A DNA stretch of 64,000 nucleotides from Colwellia echini. Lineage in GTDB: Bacteria > Pseudomonadota > Gammaproteobacteria > Enterobacterales > Alteromonadaceae. The DNA lies in NCBI RefSeq assembly GCF_002843355.2, contig NZ_PJAI02000002.1:265279-329278 (forward strand). Reading direction: 5' to 3'. Both the position numbers and the translations under genes were made by a program. This document shows, one piece after another, positions 28,660-37,710 of this stretch (the stretch's first letter is position 1; each line of letters starts with the position of its first letter). Below the pieces are notes generated by a model. The model was given only the letters and a program-made list of their open reading frames with translations, had not been told where the DNA came from and did not search any database.

Positions 28660-29190
28660 ATGGGCAGGGATCGCTACAAAGTTATACAAGAAAATACTCC
28701 ACATTTCATTACGTTAACTGTACTGCATTGGATACCTGTTTTTACCAGGTCAGCTACTGTAGATATTATTTTTGATTCATTACGTTTTTTAATGAATCAA
28801 GGTTTAAAAGTTCACGCCTATGTAATTCTTGAAAACCATTTACACTTGGTTGTACAAAGTGAACAGATATCAAAAGATATCGCTCGTTTTAAGTCTTTTA
28901 CTGCAAAGCAGTTAATTGCCTATTTAACTGAGAATAATGTTAAAACGATATTAGACCAATTAGCGTTTTATAAAAAAGCACATAAAAGTGATCGTAGTTA
29001 TCAGTTTTGGCAAGAAGGTATGCATCCTGAATTTATTCAAAACGATGCGATGATGAGACAAAAAATAGAATATATCCATAATAATCCGGTTAAACGCGGT
29101 TATGTTGATAAAGCTGAGCATTGGCGTTATTCAAGTGCACGTGATTATGCTGGAGAAATTGGTTTACTGGATGTCTGTAAAGATTGGTAA
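28660..29190 (+). CDS. REP-associated tyrosine transposase (RAYT, IS200-like Y1 family)
   Basis: A 176-aa single-strand DNA transposase. The HUH-type metal motif is HLH in ENHLHLVVQ (about residues 58-66). A downstream helix carries NPVKRGYV and the probable catalytic tyrosine near IEYIHNNP. Flanking inverted REP hairpins mark it as a RAYT, which acts on REP sequences and is usually single copy rather than a free insertion sequence. The frame is intact. Confidence 0.9.
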   Translation: MGRDRYKVIQENTPHFITLTVLHWIPVFTRSATVDIIFDSLRFLMNQGLKVHAYVILENHLHLVVQSEQISKDIARFKSFTAKQLIAYLTENNVKTILDQLAFYKKAHKSDRSYQFWQEGMHPEFIQNDAMMRQKIEYIHNNPVKRGYVDKAEHWRYSSARDYAGEIGLLDVCKDW

Positions 29191-29205
29191 CTGATAAAAC
29201 AATAT

Positions 29206-29233
29206 GAATTACCACGCGGAGCGTGGGAACTAG
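29206..29233 (-). repeat. REP element 2 (minus orientation)
   Basis: GAATTACCACGC-GGA-GCGTGGGAAC, the inverse of REP 1, 15 bp after the transposase stop. Together the two REPs bracket the gene. Confidence 0.85.
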
Positions 29234-29319
29234 AAAAGCTTCGCGATTTGAAATCCCGTCTACAGTAGTTTCATCTATTAAAGTACTTGAGGCTGGAACT
29301 TGTTAGCGCTTATTTTTTA

Positions 29320-29349
29320 GAACTCGTTCCCATGCTTTGCGTGGGAATG
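29320..29349 (+). repeat. REP element 3 (plus orientation)
   Basis: Same consensus as REP 1 with compensated changes in the stem (CCATGC-TTT-GCGTGG). It pairs with REP 4 as a BIME-like unit. Confidence 0.8.
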
Positions 29350-29425
29350 TATATCGGTAAAATAGATAAACGGTTAAGTTCTAACACAAATAAAATTGGT
29401 TTTGTTGTAATAGTCATAGTGCTAT

Positions 29426-29453
29426 GAATTACCACGCGGAGCGTGGGAACTAG
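29426..29453 (-). repeat. REP element 4 (minus orientation)
   Basis: Identical in its 28-bp core to REP 2 and inverted relative to REP 3, which lies 77 bp to its left. Confidence 0.85.
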
Positions 29454-29801
29454 ATTGAAGCTCAAGTTGTAAATTGGTGATCGGACGCCATTTAATGATT
29501 TTCATAATCTGGATAATGACAGGGACAACCACCCTTTAATAAAATACACTCACTATGTCCGATACTCTTCAGTATTGGACATAGTTGATATATTGATTTA
29601 AACTAGCTTTGTTCCTGTAATCATACTAATAATTTAAAATTAAGCTATTTCAAACTTTGACTTAAATTAGTATGTTTACAAGGTTAAAAACCCTTAATAT
29701 AAATTTTTTACTTAACTCATGTTAATTATTTATTAAGTATTATATAAAGCTAACAAATACTCAGCAAAAATAATTATGATAACTTGGATAATATCTCTCA
29801 A
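29454..29801. other. Gene-free stretch ahead of the recombinase, with two hairpins
   Basis: About 350 bp without a gene. A 15-bp hairpin with a CTTC loop lies at 29552-29585 (one G-T wobble, no T run), and a second inverted repeat, CATACTAAT with ATTAGTATG, at 29622-29674. Either could be a binding or recombination site; neither has a terminator tail. Confidence 0.55.
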
Positions 29802-31043
29802 ATGCCATTAACTAAACCTGTTCCTTTATATCCTACTTATGTTGATCTGTGTGAATTCGATTTTGAAGATTATCCTGAGTTAACAAAGATATTCTCAGCT
29901 AACGAATCTTGGTGGCTTGAACAATTTAATTGGGGAAAATTATTTCTAGATTATATAGGTAGAAATAAATCATCGCATACTTATGAGCGCTTTCGAAATG
30001 ACGTTGAACGTTTTTTGTTATGGTCGTTTATCGTTAAACAAAAACCAATTGACCAATTACGTAAATCAGATTTACTTGAGTATGCTGATTTTTGTTGGCA
30101 ACCACCAGTAACTTGGATTGGCACTTCAAATCAAGAACGTTTTAAAATAACCAACGGCTATTCGGCTGCTAATGAACATTGGTTTCCATTTAAGATTCAA
30201 GCACCTAAAAGTTTAAAAGCTGATTTTGTTGTTGATAAGAAAAAATACCGACCATCTCAACAAACACTTTCATCAATGTTTACCGCTATTATCGTTTTCT
30301 ATAATCATTTAATGGCTGAAGATATTTGTATTGGTAATCCAGCACAAATAGCTAAAAAAGATTGTCGCCACTTTATTATCGATTCACAAGTTAAAGAAAT
30401 TAAACGTTTAACTGCTAGCCAATGGCAATACGTGCTAGATACTGCAGTAGAAATGGCAGATGAAAACCCTATGTTCGAGCGTAATTTATTTGTAATCGCA
30501 GCACTTAAAACCCTATTTTTAAGAATATCAGAGCTATCAGAACGTGAAACTTGGTCACCAACTATGGGACATTTTTGGCAAGATGACGATGAAAATTGGT
30601 GGTTGAAAGTGTTCGGAAAAAGCCGTAAATTACGTGATATTACCGTGCCAACTGACTTTTTGCCCTTTTTAGAGCGCTATCGTGCATCACGTAGTTTGTT
30701 AGGTTTACCTGCAAGTAATGAAAATTCTGTACTGGTTGAAAAAGTTCGCGGGCAAGGAGGAATGACTTCACGTCATTTACGTCGAATTGTTCAAAGTGTA
30801 TTCGATCAAGCCTATGAAAATATGCGTATTTCTGAAGGTCCAAATAAAGCATTAAAACTTAAAGAAGCTTCTGCTCACTGGCTTAGACACACTGGCGCTA
30901 GTATGGAAATTGAACGTGGGCGCCCTCTTAAAGATATTTCTGAAGATCTTGGTCACGCTAGTATGGCAACAACAGACACCGTTTACGTGCAAAGTGAAAA
31001 CAAAAAACGTGCTGAAAGTGGTAAAAAACGTAAGGTTGATTGA
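29802..31043 (+). CDS. Tyrosine site-specific recombinase (phage-integrase family)
   Basis: A 413-aa recombinase. Counting from the ATG at 29802, the catalytic residues are Arg241 (FLRISEL), His359 and Arg362 (HWLRHTGA), a second His in LGHASM and the nucleophile Tyr395 (TVYVQ). The N-terminal 200 residues form a SAM-like/core-binding region of an unusual, Trp-rich kind. It ends KKRAESGKKRKVD. A TTG six codons upstream (29784) is an alternative start; neither has a clear ribosome site. There is no excisionase or phage gene beside it, and it follows the RAYT/REP block. Confidence 0.88.
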   Translation: MPLTKPVPLYPTYVDLCEFDFEDYPELTKIFSANESWWLEQFNWGKLFLDYIGRNKSSHTYERFRNDVERFLLWSFIVKQKPIDQLRKSDLLEYADFCWQPPVTWIGTSNQERFKITNGYSAANEHWFPFKIQAPKSLKADFVVDKKKYRPSQQTLSSMFTAIIVFYNHLMAEDICIGNPAQIAKKDCRHFIIDSQVKEIKRLTASQWQYVLDTAVEMADENPMFERNLFVIAALKTLFLRISELSERETWSPTMGHFWQDDDENWWLKVFGKSRKLRDITVPTDFLPFLERYRASRSLLGLPASNENSVLVEKVRGQGGMTSRHLRRIVQSVFDQAYENMRISEGPNKALKLKEASAHWLRHTGASMEIERGRPLKDISEDLGHASMATTDTVYVQSENKKRAESGKKRKVD

Positions 31044-31114
31044 TGTTTTTTATGTTAAAAAACAAAAAATCTAATTGAGCGCCCTGCTTATCAACTTTTT
31101 AGACTGCTACTAAT

Positions 31115-32008
31115 ATGAGCTATGATTTGAAATTAAGTAAACGTTTACAACAAATAAATGATTTAGCCGTACCTAGTTTTCAAGCAGACAACACGAGCTA
31201 TGATCACATCTGGGATTGCTGTTGTGATCATGGCTTACTTGGCTTTTCATTATTATCATATACCACTAGTCAGAGCTCTATTAGTAAAGTTCACTTTGTC
31301 GATATTGTGCCTGAGCTTATGCAAAAGATTGAAGTAAAGCTACATCGATTTTATGCTAATTCTGATGATAAAAACAGCAAGGATAACCAACAATGGCAAG
31401 TACATTGTTTGGATGTCGCTAAACTTCCGCTGAATAATTACGCAGGTAAACATTTAGTTATTATTGCCGGTATTGGTGGCGATTTAATGATAAAATTTAT
31501 TGAGGAAATTAATCAACAATACAAACATTTAACTATCGATTACTTACTTTGTCCTGTACATCATCAATATGCATTACGCGAGAAGTTAATTGCTCTCGAT
31601 TTTAGTTTAAAAGATGAAGTTTTGGTTGAAGATAATCAGCGTTTTTATGAAATATTATTGTTGTCATCCTTATCCCCAGCGTCAATTTCAACGACAGCTC
31701 AAACATCAAATTCAATAGAAGGCAAAGTCTGTGCGGTAGGCGATAAAATTTGGCGTTTCGAATCAAATGAGCAAGCTGACATTACAAAAAGATACCTCAC
31801 TAAAACACTTAACCATTACTTACGTATGCAACAGGGATTGCAAAAACGTGAGCAAGAAAGTCTATCAAAAAGAACAACGTCGAAAGAAACAGTGTTTGAA
31901 AAGACGTTAGAAAAATCAGTTTTAGAAAAGGAAATGGCAGAGACTACAAAAAACAACTTACGCGATGTTCAGCGTATTATCTCCGATTATAGGACTGTAA
32001 AACTATAA
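31115..32008 (+). CDS. trmK: TrmK-like tRNA (adenine-22-N1) methyltransferase
   Basis: A 297-aa SAM-dependent methyltransferase. DCCCDHGLLGFSLL is the SAM-binding motif I of the TrmK (DUF633) family, and IIAGIGGDLMIKFI the catalytic-side motif; LLCPVHHQYALREKLI follows as in the family. TrmK methylates A22 in bacterial tRNAs. The C-terminal 90 residues are charged and helical, which could be a substrate-binding coiled coil. It lies 71 bp behind the recombinase gene on the same strand. Confidence 0.78.
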   Translation: MSYDLKLSKRLQQINDLAVPSFQADNTSYDHIWDCCCDHGLLGFSLLSYTTSQSSISKVHFVDIVPELMQKIEVKLHRFYANSDDKNSKDNQQWQVHCLDVAKLPLNNYAGKHLVIIAGIGGDLMIKFIEEINQQYKHLTIDYLLCPVHHQYALREKLIALDFSLKDEVLVEDNQRFYEILLLSSLSPASISTTAQTSNSIEGKVCAVGDKIWRFESNEQADITKRYLTKTLNHYLRMQQGLQKREQESLSKRTTSKETVFEKTLEKSVLEKEMAETTKNNLRDVQRIISDYRTVKL

Positions 32009-32071
32009 TTTGTCACATTTTACGATGAAGTTATCGACAAATAACTTGTTCAAAGACAAATAAATATAGTG

Positions 32072-32476
32072 TTATTGTTGGTGTATTAATCCAGTATCTG
32101 CTCTTTCAAAACCATGACAGATATAATCAACATTAGGTCTTTTTTTCTTAGCCATTTGATGAAAGTGTTCAAAACCGACGGAAAAAGCAAATGGGTTGGC
32201 GTTATAATCGGCATAAGATTGATCATTTCCGTTCGCAGCTTCTCGAATACCTGAAGCGAAAGAGCTTAAGAAGTCATCACGGTTGTTGAGTAAAATAGTA
32301 ATTTCATCGCCCTTTCCGTCGACTAATTCTAACGCCCCCAGATCAATATACTTATTAACCACCGCACGATTAAAAAAACCTCGGTATTGCTCAGTTTCAA
32401 CGTCATAAAAAACAACTGAATTGTCACTCGCTTCCATTAGCGATACAAATAATTCTCTAACTTTTTTTGAAATCAC
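32072..32476 (-). CDS. Conserved protein of unknown function, downstream of helD
   Basis: A 134-aa soluble protein that I do not recognise. It is acidic in the middle, has an aromatic-rich ANPFAFSVGFEHFHQ segment near residues 93-107 and a single cysteine. The gene starts 27 bp past the helD stop on the same strand, so the two are probably co-transcribed. Confidence 0.6.
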   Translation of the reverse strand: MISKKVRELFVSLMEASDNSVVFYDVETEQYRGFFNRAVVNKYIDLGALELVDGKGDEITILLNNRDDFLSSFASGIREAANGNDQSYADYNANPFAFSVGFEHFHQMAKKKRPNVDYICHGFERADTGLIHQQ

Positions 32477-32503
32477 AGGTACTCCTTGGTGTTTATTTTT
32501 ACT

Positions 32504-34858
32504 TTATTTTTTCTTTTTTGAGATTTTTTTTAATGCATTAAACTTATCTGACATGAGTTGTAGATCATAACTTGGCGATAACAACTCTTCTATAAAGGCC
32601 GAGGGTTTATTAGGATCGGCAATAAGATAAACTTTTTTCTTTGCTCGAGTCAGCGCTACATAAAATAACCGGCGCTCTTCAGAGTGTTCAAAACCATCAC
32701 TTATCGGCAGTAATGCTTCTAATATTGCATCTTCTTTATTCGTACTTGGAAAACCAGAATTACCACTAAATAATCCAACAATTATACAATAATCGGCTTC
32801 TAAACCTTTAGCACTGTGAAATGTCCAATAATGGATGTTATTGGAATTCTCGTGATTAAATTGATTTGACTGCTTTGGTTGATAGGGCTGATTTTTATCA
32901 ACAAAATGCGAAGCCGACAATTCAGTTTTCGCATTATCAAGTAGATAACGATAACGCGCTAAAATAGCAATTTTTCCATCAGGGTCATTGTCTCGTATAC
33001 GTTTAACAATTTGGCTAATGCGTGCATTTATACTTTTATCAATACCGTTATCACTAGCTTTACCTAAGTTTTTATTTTCACAGTCTATTAAGAAAACTTG
33101 TGATTGCTCAACCTTTGCGTGAGCATCTATCTGCTTAGTATATTGCTCAGGGTTTTGCATCACAAATTGCCCTGCTGTATCTGCAATACTGTTGTTATAC
33201 CTAAAGGTTTTTTGAAGCGTTGTTAAACTATGGCTACCCATGTATTTTTCAAATTGAGTAATTAGATCTAACTTACCACCAGAAAAGCGATAGATAGATT
33301 GCCAATCATCACCAACCACTGTCAGTTTAGGTCGTGGCCCCTTATTAATGATTGCAGATAATAAGTGCATTCTTGCAGAAGAGATATCTTGAAATTCATC
33401 AACCAGAATATCACTCCACGGCGGAGTAAAGTGGCCATTATTTATCTGTGTAAACGCATTGCTGATCATATCGTCAAAATCAATCGCGCCTTGCTTGTTT
33501 AATTCTGAACTATAAGCTTGCACTAGAGCGTTGAGAAAATCAGCGGATTCAGTTATTTTTGCTTTGTTTACGTTATCTAAGCTAGCATTAGTATTACCAT
33601 TACCATGAAATAATCGACTTTCTATTTGAGTTTTATCAAGTTGTTCAACTCTGATGGCTTGTAAATAGGTGAAACAGTTTTTAACTATTTTAGTTAATAA
33701 ACCAGATGATTTTAATGCTTCGATGACTTGCTCACTACTTAAGTGAGCTCTTAAATAATCTCTAGCTAGTTCAATAACAAATTTGTCAGCCTTAAATAAA
33801 GTGGTTAAATTGAGTAAGCCTTCTAACGAACTTTCGTTTTGGCTTATAAGGTCTTCTAACCAATGAGAAAACCAACGTTCTAACAGCGCACTATCAGTAG
33901 CAAAACTTGATAATTTGGTGTTTTCATTTACCGCGTTTAATATTTTCAAGCCAAGTGCGTGAAAGGTTAAAATAGAAGGCGAATCACACCTTACGCCATA
34001 ACTTGTTTTTCGTCTTTCTAATCTCTCTTTAAGCTCGCTCGCGGCAGCATTGTTATAGGCGAGGATCAAAACTTTATCTGCAGGGACTTTCAGATGAATA
34101 ATTAAATGCAGCGCTTTAGCAACCATTACCGAGGTTTTACCGGTTCCTGCCGCGGCTAAAATAAGGTTGTAATCATTATTTCGTATCACGGCTAAGCGCT
34201 GCTCATTTGTCAGTGGATTAGCTTCGATACGATCAAAAAAGTCAGCATACTTACTCAATAATTTTCGTTCGTAACTTTGTCGATAACTTTCTACACTTTT
34301 GATATCGGGCAATCTTGAAATCACATCAATCTTAGATAATTGCTTTGCAGATAAAATACTTTGCCAACGTGTTTTAGAGGCTAGGTAGTTTGTAATACAA
34401 GGCGTTATTGAAAAATGTAATGCTGGAACCACTGAGTCTCGTAAGTATTGAGTCATCGCTTGTTGATGAAAAACGTCTGCATGGCGCTCTATATTATCGC
34501 TTATCTCTTTATATAAATTGAGTTTGGCTTGTTGATTAAATAAGTTAGCGCTGCGTGCATTAAGTCCCCATATTTTTGACACATGACTTTTAGTGCTTTG
34601 CTTTGAGTCCTTAGCTGAATATTTAACAGAGCTTAAATCAGCCGTTATCTTAGCTTTATCTGTAGCATAAGTACTGATAACAAGGGTTTTACCGAAAATA
34701 GTGGATTCAATAAAAGGAAAGTCTGTTAATTGGTTAACGGTGATGGTTTGAGAATTTTTATCGATATCAACTAAAGATATACCCGCTGCAGATACGGTAA
34801 TACTTTTGGCTTTACCAAACCATTTACCCCAAAAATTACGGTATAAAATATATGACAT
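32504..34858 (-). CDS. helD: DNA helicase IV (UvrD/Rep superfamily)
   Basis: A 784-aa SF1A helicase. The N-terminal 200 residues match the HelD-specific region of helicase IV rather than UvrD or Rep. Motif I (LAAAGTGKTS) is near residue 235, motif II is VDEFQDIS, motif III VVGDDWQSIYRFSGG, and motif VI ALTRAKKKVYL. It unwinds DNA 3' to 5' and takes part in recombination. An unknown 134-aa gene follows it, and recX lies 221 bp upstream on the same strand. Confidence 0.92.
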   Translation of the reverse strand: MSYILYRNFWGKWFGKAKSITVSAAGISLVDIDKNSQTITVNQLTDFPFIESTIFGKTLVISTYATDKAKITADLSSVKYSAKDSKQSTKSHVSKIWGLNARSANLFNQQAKLNLYKEISDNIERHADVFHQQAMTQYLRDSVVPALHFSITPCITNYLASKTRWQSILSAKQLSKIDVISRLPDIKSVESYRQSYERKLLSKYADFFDRIEANPLTNEQRLAVIRNNDYNLILAAAGTGKTSVMVAKALHLIIHLKVPADKVLILAYNNAAASELKERLERRKTSYGVRCDSPSILTFHALGLKILNAVNENTKLSSFATDSALLERWFSHWLEDLISQNESSLEGLLNLTTLFKADKFVIELARDYLRAHLSSEQVIEALKSSGLLTKIVKNCFTYLQAIRVEQLDKTQIESRLFHGNGNTNASLDNVNKAKITESADFLNALVQAYSSELNKQGAIDFDDMISNAFTQINNGHFTPPWSDILVDEFQDISSARMHLLSAIINKGPRPKLTVVGDDWQSIYRFSGGKLDLITQFEKYMGSHSLTTLQKTFRYNNSIADTAGQFVMQNPEQYTKQIDAHAKVEQSQVFLIDCENKNLGKASDNGIDKSINARISQIVKRIRDNDPDGKIAILARYRYLLDNAKTELSASHFVDKNQPYQPKQSNQFNHENSNNIHYWTFHSAKGLEADYCIIVGLFSGNSGFPSTNKEDAILEALLPISDGFEHSEERRLFYVALTRAKKKVYLIADPNKPSAFIEELLSPSYDLQLMSDKFNALKKISKKKK

Positions 34859-35079
34859 CTTAAGAATACTGAACGCTGTTTAAGCGTATAGAAACGATAT
34901 TACTATACCTGTAGCTGTTATAAGTATAAGAGTTAGGGTTAGGTCTGTTTTTGCTAATTAACTTGAGGTTTATTTTATGGAACATTAACTGGATCTGTAT
35001 TTTATTCATCGATATGTCATTATACCTTTAAGACTGTATAAAATAACAGTACCACAATAAATTAGATTAATTACTTGAA

Positions 35080-35583
35080 TTAGTATTCGTCTGGCGAGTA
35101 ACTCACCGCTTTATTGGCAATAGTGTATGAAAACCCTTTAGAAATTAAATGCCTCATCGCTTTTTGTTTTAGTTTGATGTCTTCAATTGGCTCGTCACCA
35201 AACTTACGAATTTTGAGTATTAGTGCTTTCTCAAAATAATCGCTTTCACTAGTATTTAAAGTAGCCACACAGTCGTTAATAATTTGTGCACTAAACCCCT
35301 TTACATAAAGCTTTTCTTTGATTTTATTGACGCCGATATTTCTTTCTGACAAGCTTTCAGTTAAACGCTGCGCATAACGGCTATCATTAATAATATCACG
35401 CTCAATCAGGTAATTTAACGCGGCTTCGTTATACTGGGTGTCATCTTTAAACAGTAAATTAGCTTTTTGTAATAAAGTTTTTTCTGAGTAATCACCATAG
35501 CGCTCAATCATCCAAATCATGTAGCCTTTGACACGTTCAAATGAAATTTCTTGCGGTTTGGCATTTTGTTTTTTGTTATACAT
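35080..35583 (-). CDS. recX: Regulatory protein RecX
   Basis: A 167-aa protein with the three-helix repeats of RecX, including GDYSEKTLLQKAN, YLIERDIINDSRYAQRLTES and the third-repeat KAMRHLISKGFSY. RecX caps RecA filaments. recA is not adjacent, so this is an unlinked recX; no LexA box is visible in the 72 bp upstream. Confidence 0.88.
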   Translation of the reverse strand: MYNKKQNAKPQEISFERVKGYMIWMIERYGDYSEKTLLQKANLLFKDDTQYNEAALNYLIERDIINDSRYAQRLTESLSERNIGVNKIKEKLYVKGFSAQIINDCVATLNTSESDYFEKALILKIRKFGDEPIEDIKLKQKAMRHLISKGFSYTIANKAVSYSPDEY

Positions 35584-35655
35584 AACTTACTTTATATTGA
35601 TAATAGTATTTTGATATACATATTTTAACAGTTCGTTTTGATACTTCTGTATTAT

Positions 35656-36474
35656 TTACCAGTGCATTGGATCAACTTTATAGTAATTAGTAAGCTGATT
35701 ATAAAGCTCTGGATGCTCTGTTGAGAATTGCTTCGCTTTTTCAAAAAAAACCTCACTCACAACAGCGAAAAACTCAGCTGGATTAGTTGCGCCATAGTAG
35801 TCAAATATTGATGGAATACCTAGCTGAGCTTGTTTTTGTAATAAAGTAAATTGGCTAGAAAATATTTCAGACCATGATTGATAGTTTTGCTCTTTACCTA
35901 ATATAGGTGCACCATTTGCACTACCATCTTCTTGATCAAGTTGATGAGCAAACTCATGAATAACTACATTATGGCCATCATTAGGAAGCTCTGCACCATG
36001 AACACTATCCTGCCATGATAAAACTACTTTGCCAAAATCCCATGACTCGCCAGATAAAGTAATTGAATTACTTGATTGTGTGCCATCTGCTTCGCGTTGA
36101 TTTTGCTGTTTAACAAACGCACTAGGGTACACTAAAATGGTTTTTAATTTAGGATAATAATTAGTTTTTCTGTTTAATAATAATAAACAAGCTTGCGCAG
36201 CAATCGTTACTCTTATTTCGTCGGTGATTTCAACACCATTACAGCCAATAAAGTTTTTTTCCGCGATAAATACCTGGATGTGTTGTTTAAGTTGTAGCTG
36301 TAAATCTGTAGGCATCTGCCTAAAATATGGCATACGTTTTTGAATAATTTGACGCCATTGTTTTGTAAAAGGTAGTTTCTTTAATTTGTCACGTTTACGC
36401 TCAAGCATGAATGGCTTGCTCATCAGATACATAATAATGCCTAAACCAACACAAATAGGAAGTAGAACAATCAT
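35656..36474 (-). CDS. mtfA: Zinc peptidase MtfA (Mlc titration factor A)
   Basis: A 272-aa protein with an N-terminal hydrophobic segment (about 1-19) and the zinc motif HEFAH at residues 173-177, followed by QLDQEDGSANGAP as in E. coli MtfA. A downstream glutamate in NPAEFFAVVSEVFFE is the likely third ligand. In E. coli MtfA binds the repressor Mlc and has aminopeptidase activity. The membrane segment is typical of the longer marine versions. Confidence 0.9.
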   Translation of the reverse strand: MIVLLPICVGLGIIMYLMSKPFMLERKRDKLKKLPFTKQWRQIIQKRMPYFRQMPTDLQLQLKQHIQVFIAEKNFIGCNGVEITDEIRVTIAAQACLLLLNRKTNYYPKLKTILVYPSAFVKQQNQREADGTQSSNSITLSGESWDFGKVVLSWQDSVHGAELPNDGHNVVIHEFAHQLDQEDGSANGAPILGKEQNYQSWSEIFSSQFTLLQKQAQLGIPSIFDYYGATNPAEFFAVVSEVFFEKAKQFSTEHPELYNQLTNYYKVDPMHW

Positions 36475-36671
36475 GATAAAGCCTTGAATTATAATGGCGC
36501 ATGTTAAGCGGATAAAAAGTTATTAATGATCTTGGTCTGTTGATGAAGTAATTCAAGTTAGATAAGAAAGTTATACACATAAATTATGTTAATATTGATA
36601 ACACTTCTTCTTGTTAGCTAATAAATTATTTCCCCATATATGGCTTACTCATATACTTTTGAACATTTATC

Positions 36672-36722
36672 AATTAGCTTTATTTAATTAGAATTTATTA
36701 ATTTAATTAAATAAAGCTAATT
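36672..36722 (-). terminator. AT-rich hairpin at the end of the AraC gene
   Basis: A perfect 19-bp stem (36672-36690 with 36704-36722) overlaps the stop codon of the AraC-type gene. The stem is almost all A/T with no clear T run, so the terminator role is probable, not certain. Confidence 0.5.
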
Positions 36723-37601
36723 AAACAATGATATAGGCAAACAAAAGGCTAACTCAAATTGCTCATTTTCAGCTAAAAATTGATTTTTGCTGTAATGCAC
36801 ATAAGCGGGTGTTGATAACATTTTATAACCAGAATTTGGCAACCAATGCTCTAAAATATTGTTTAGCTGCGGTAATAATTCGCCGTACTTACCTTGTAGT
36901 TTAAATACCGCGTGTAAGCCTCCTGGAATGGTCATGCTATTAACAATACCGCGGCATAAAATGGGCGACTCTATTGAAATACACGCTACATAACGACATT
37001 GTTTAAGGTCTACCCAAGCAGGATTAGAATGATGCACACCAAATTGCTGCGAAAAATCACGCCCTTGTATATTTGCCCATGCTTGTAACGTTTGCCAAGC
37101 ATTAGCAATTGACCGACCGTACCCTTGGTGCCTAACATAAGCAACATGGCGTTTAGGTAAAGTTACAATTTCACATTTAGGTACAGGCATATTTTGTAAA
37201 CGTTCATAACAAGCCGCGATTTCACTGTCAGCCAAAAAAGGTTTGTTTTTGTGTTGTCGCTCGCTAATTCGCCATTGCCCCGGTGAGCGATCAAACATTG
37301 ACTTAAATGCCCTACTGAATGAGGAAACGGATGAAAAACCAGATTTTGTAGCAATGTCTAATACTGAAGATTTTGCATCAAACATTAGTTGATTAGCTGC
37401 AAACTCCATACGTGCCCTGCGAATATAATGATGAACAGATTCGCCAACCACTGATTTAAATAAGCGATGAAAATGTTGCTCAGAATACGCTGCAATTCCC
37501 GCTAAATCTTTAGCTAATAATTCATGACTAATATCTTGATGAATATAATAAAGTACATCATTAATTCGTGATATTTGTTGGCTAGTATGAATATTGGGCA
37601 T
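36717..37601 (-). CDS. AraC-family regulator with GyrI-like effector domain
   Basis: A 294-aa protein with an AraC DNA-binding domain in residues about 8-105 (GIAAYSEQHFHRLFKSVVG and SGFSSVSSFSRAFKSMFDRSP as the two helix-turn-helix parts) and a GyrI-like domain behind it. It shares this order with the regulator at 12674-13537. It is divergent from the aminotransferase gene, 109 bp away from the ATG used here, and is the obvious candidate to regulate it. Confidence 0.85.
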   Translation of the reverse strand: MPNIHTSQQISRINDVLYYIHQDISHELLAKDLAGIAAYSEQHFHRLFKSVVGESVHHYIRRARMEFAANQLMFDAKSSVLDIATKSGFSSVSSFSRAFKSMFDRSPGQWRISERQHKNKPFLADSEIAACYERLQNMPVPKCEIVTLPKRHVAYVRHQGYGRSIANAWQTLQAWANIQGRDFSQQFGVHHSNPAWVDLKQCRYVACISIESPILCRGIVNSMTIPGGLHAVFKLQGKYGELLPQLNNILEHWLPNSGYKMLSTPAYVHYSKNQFLAENEQFELAFCLPISLFN

Positions 37602-37710
37602 TAATAGGCTCTAAAAGCATAAATGGACAGTTATAACAGCATAAACGGACAAGAAATTAAATACAAGTTATCGTAATCTTTCCCCATCAAAAATGTGCGA
37701 ATGTATTACC

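Noticed and set aside
37163..37354. 63-codon minus-strand frame
   Set aside because: Lies inside the AraC/GyrI gene in another frame with no ribosome site.
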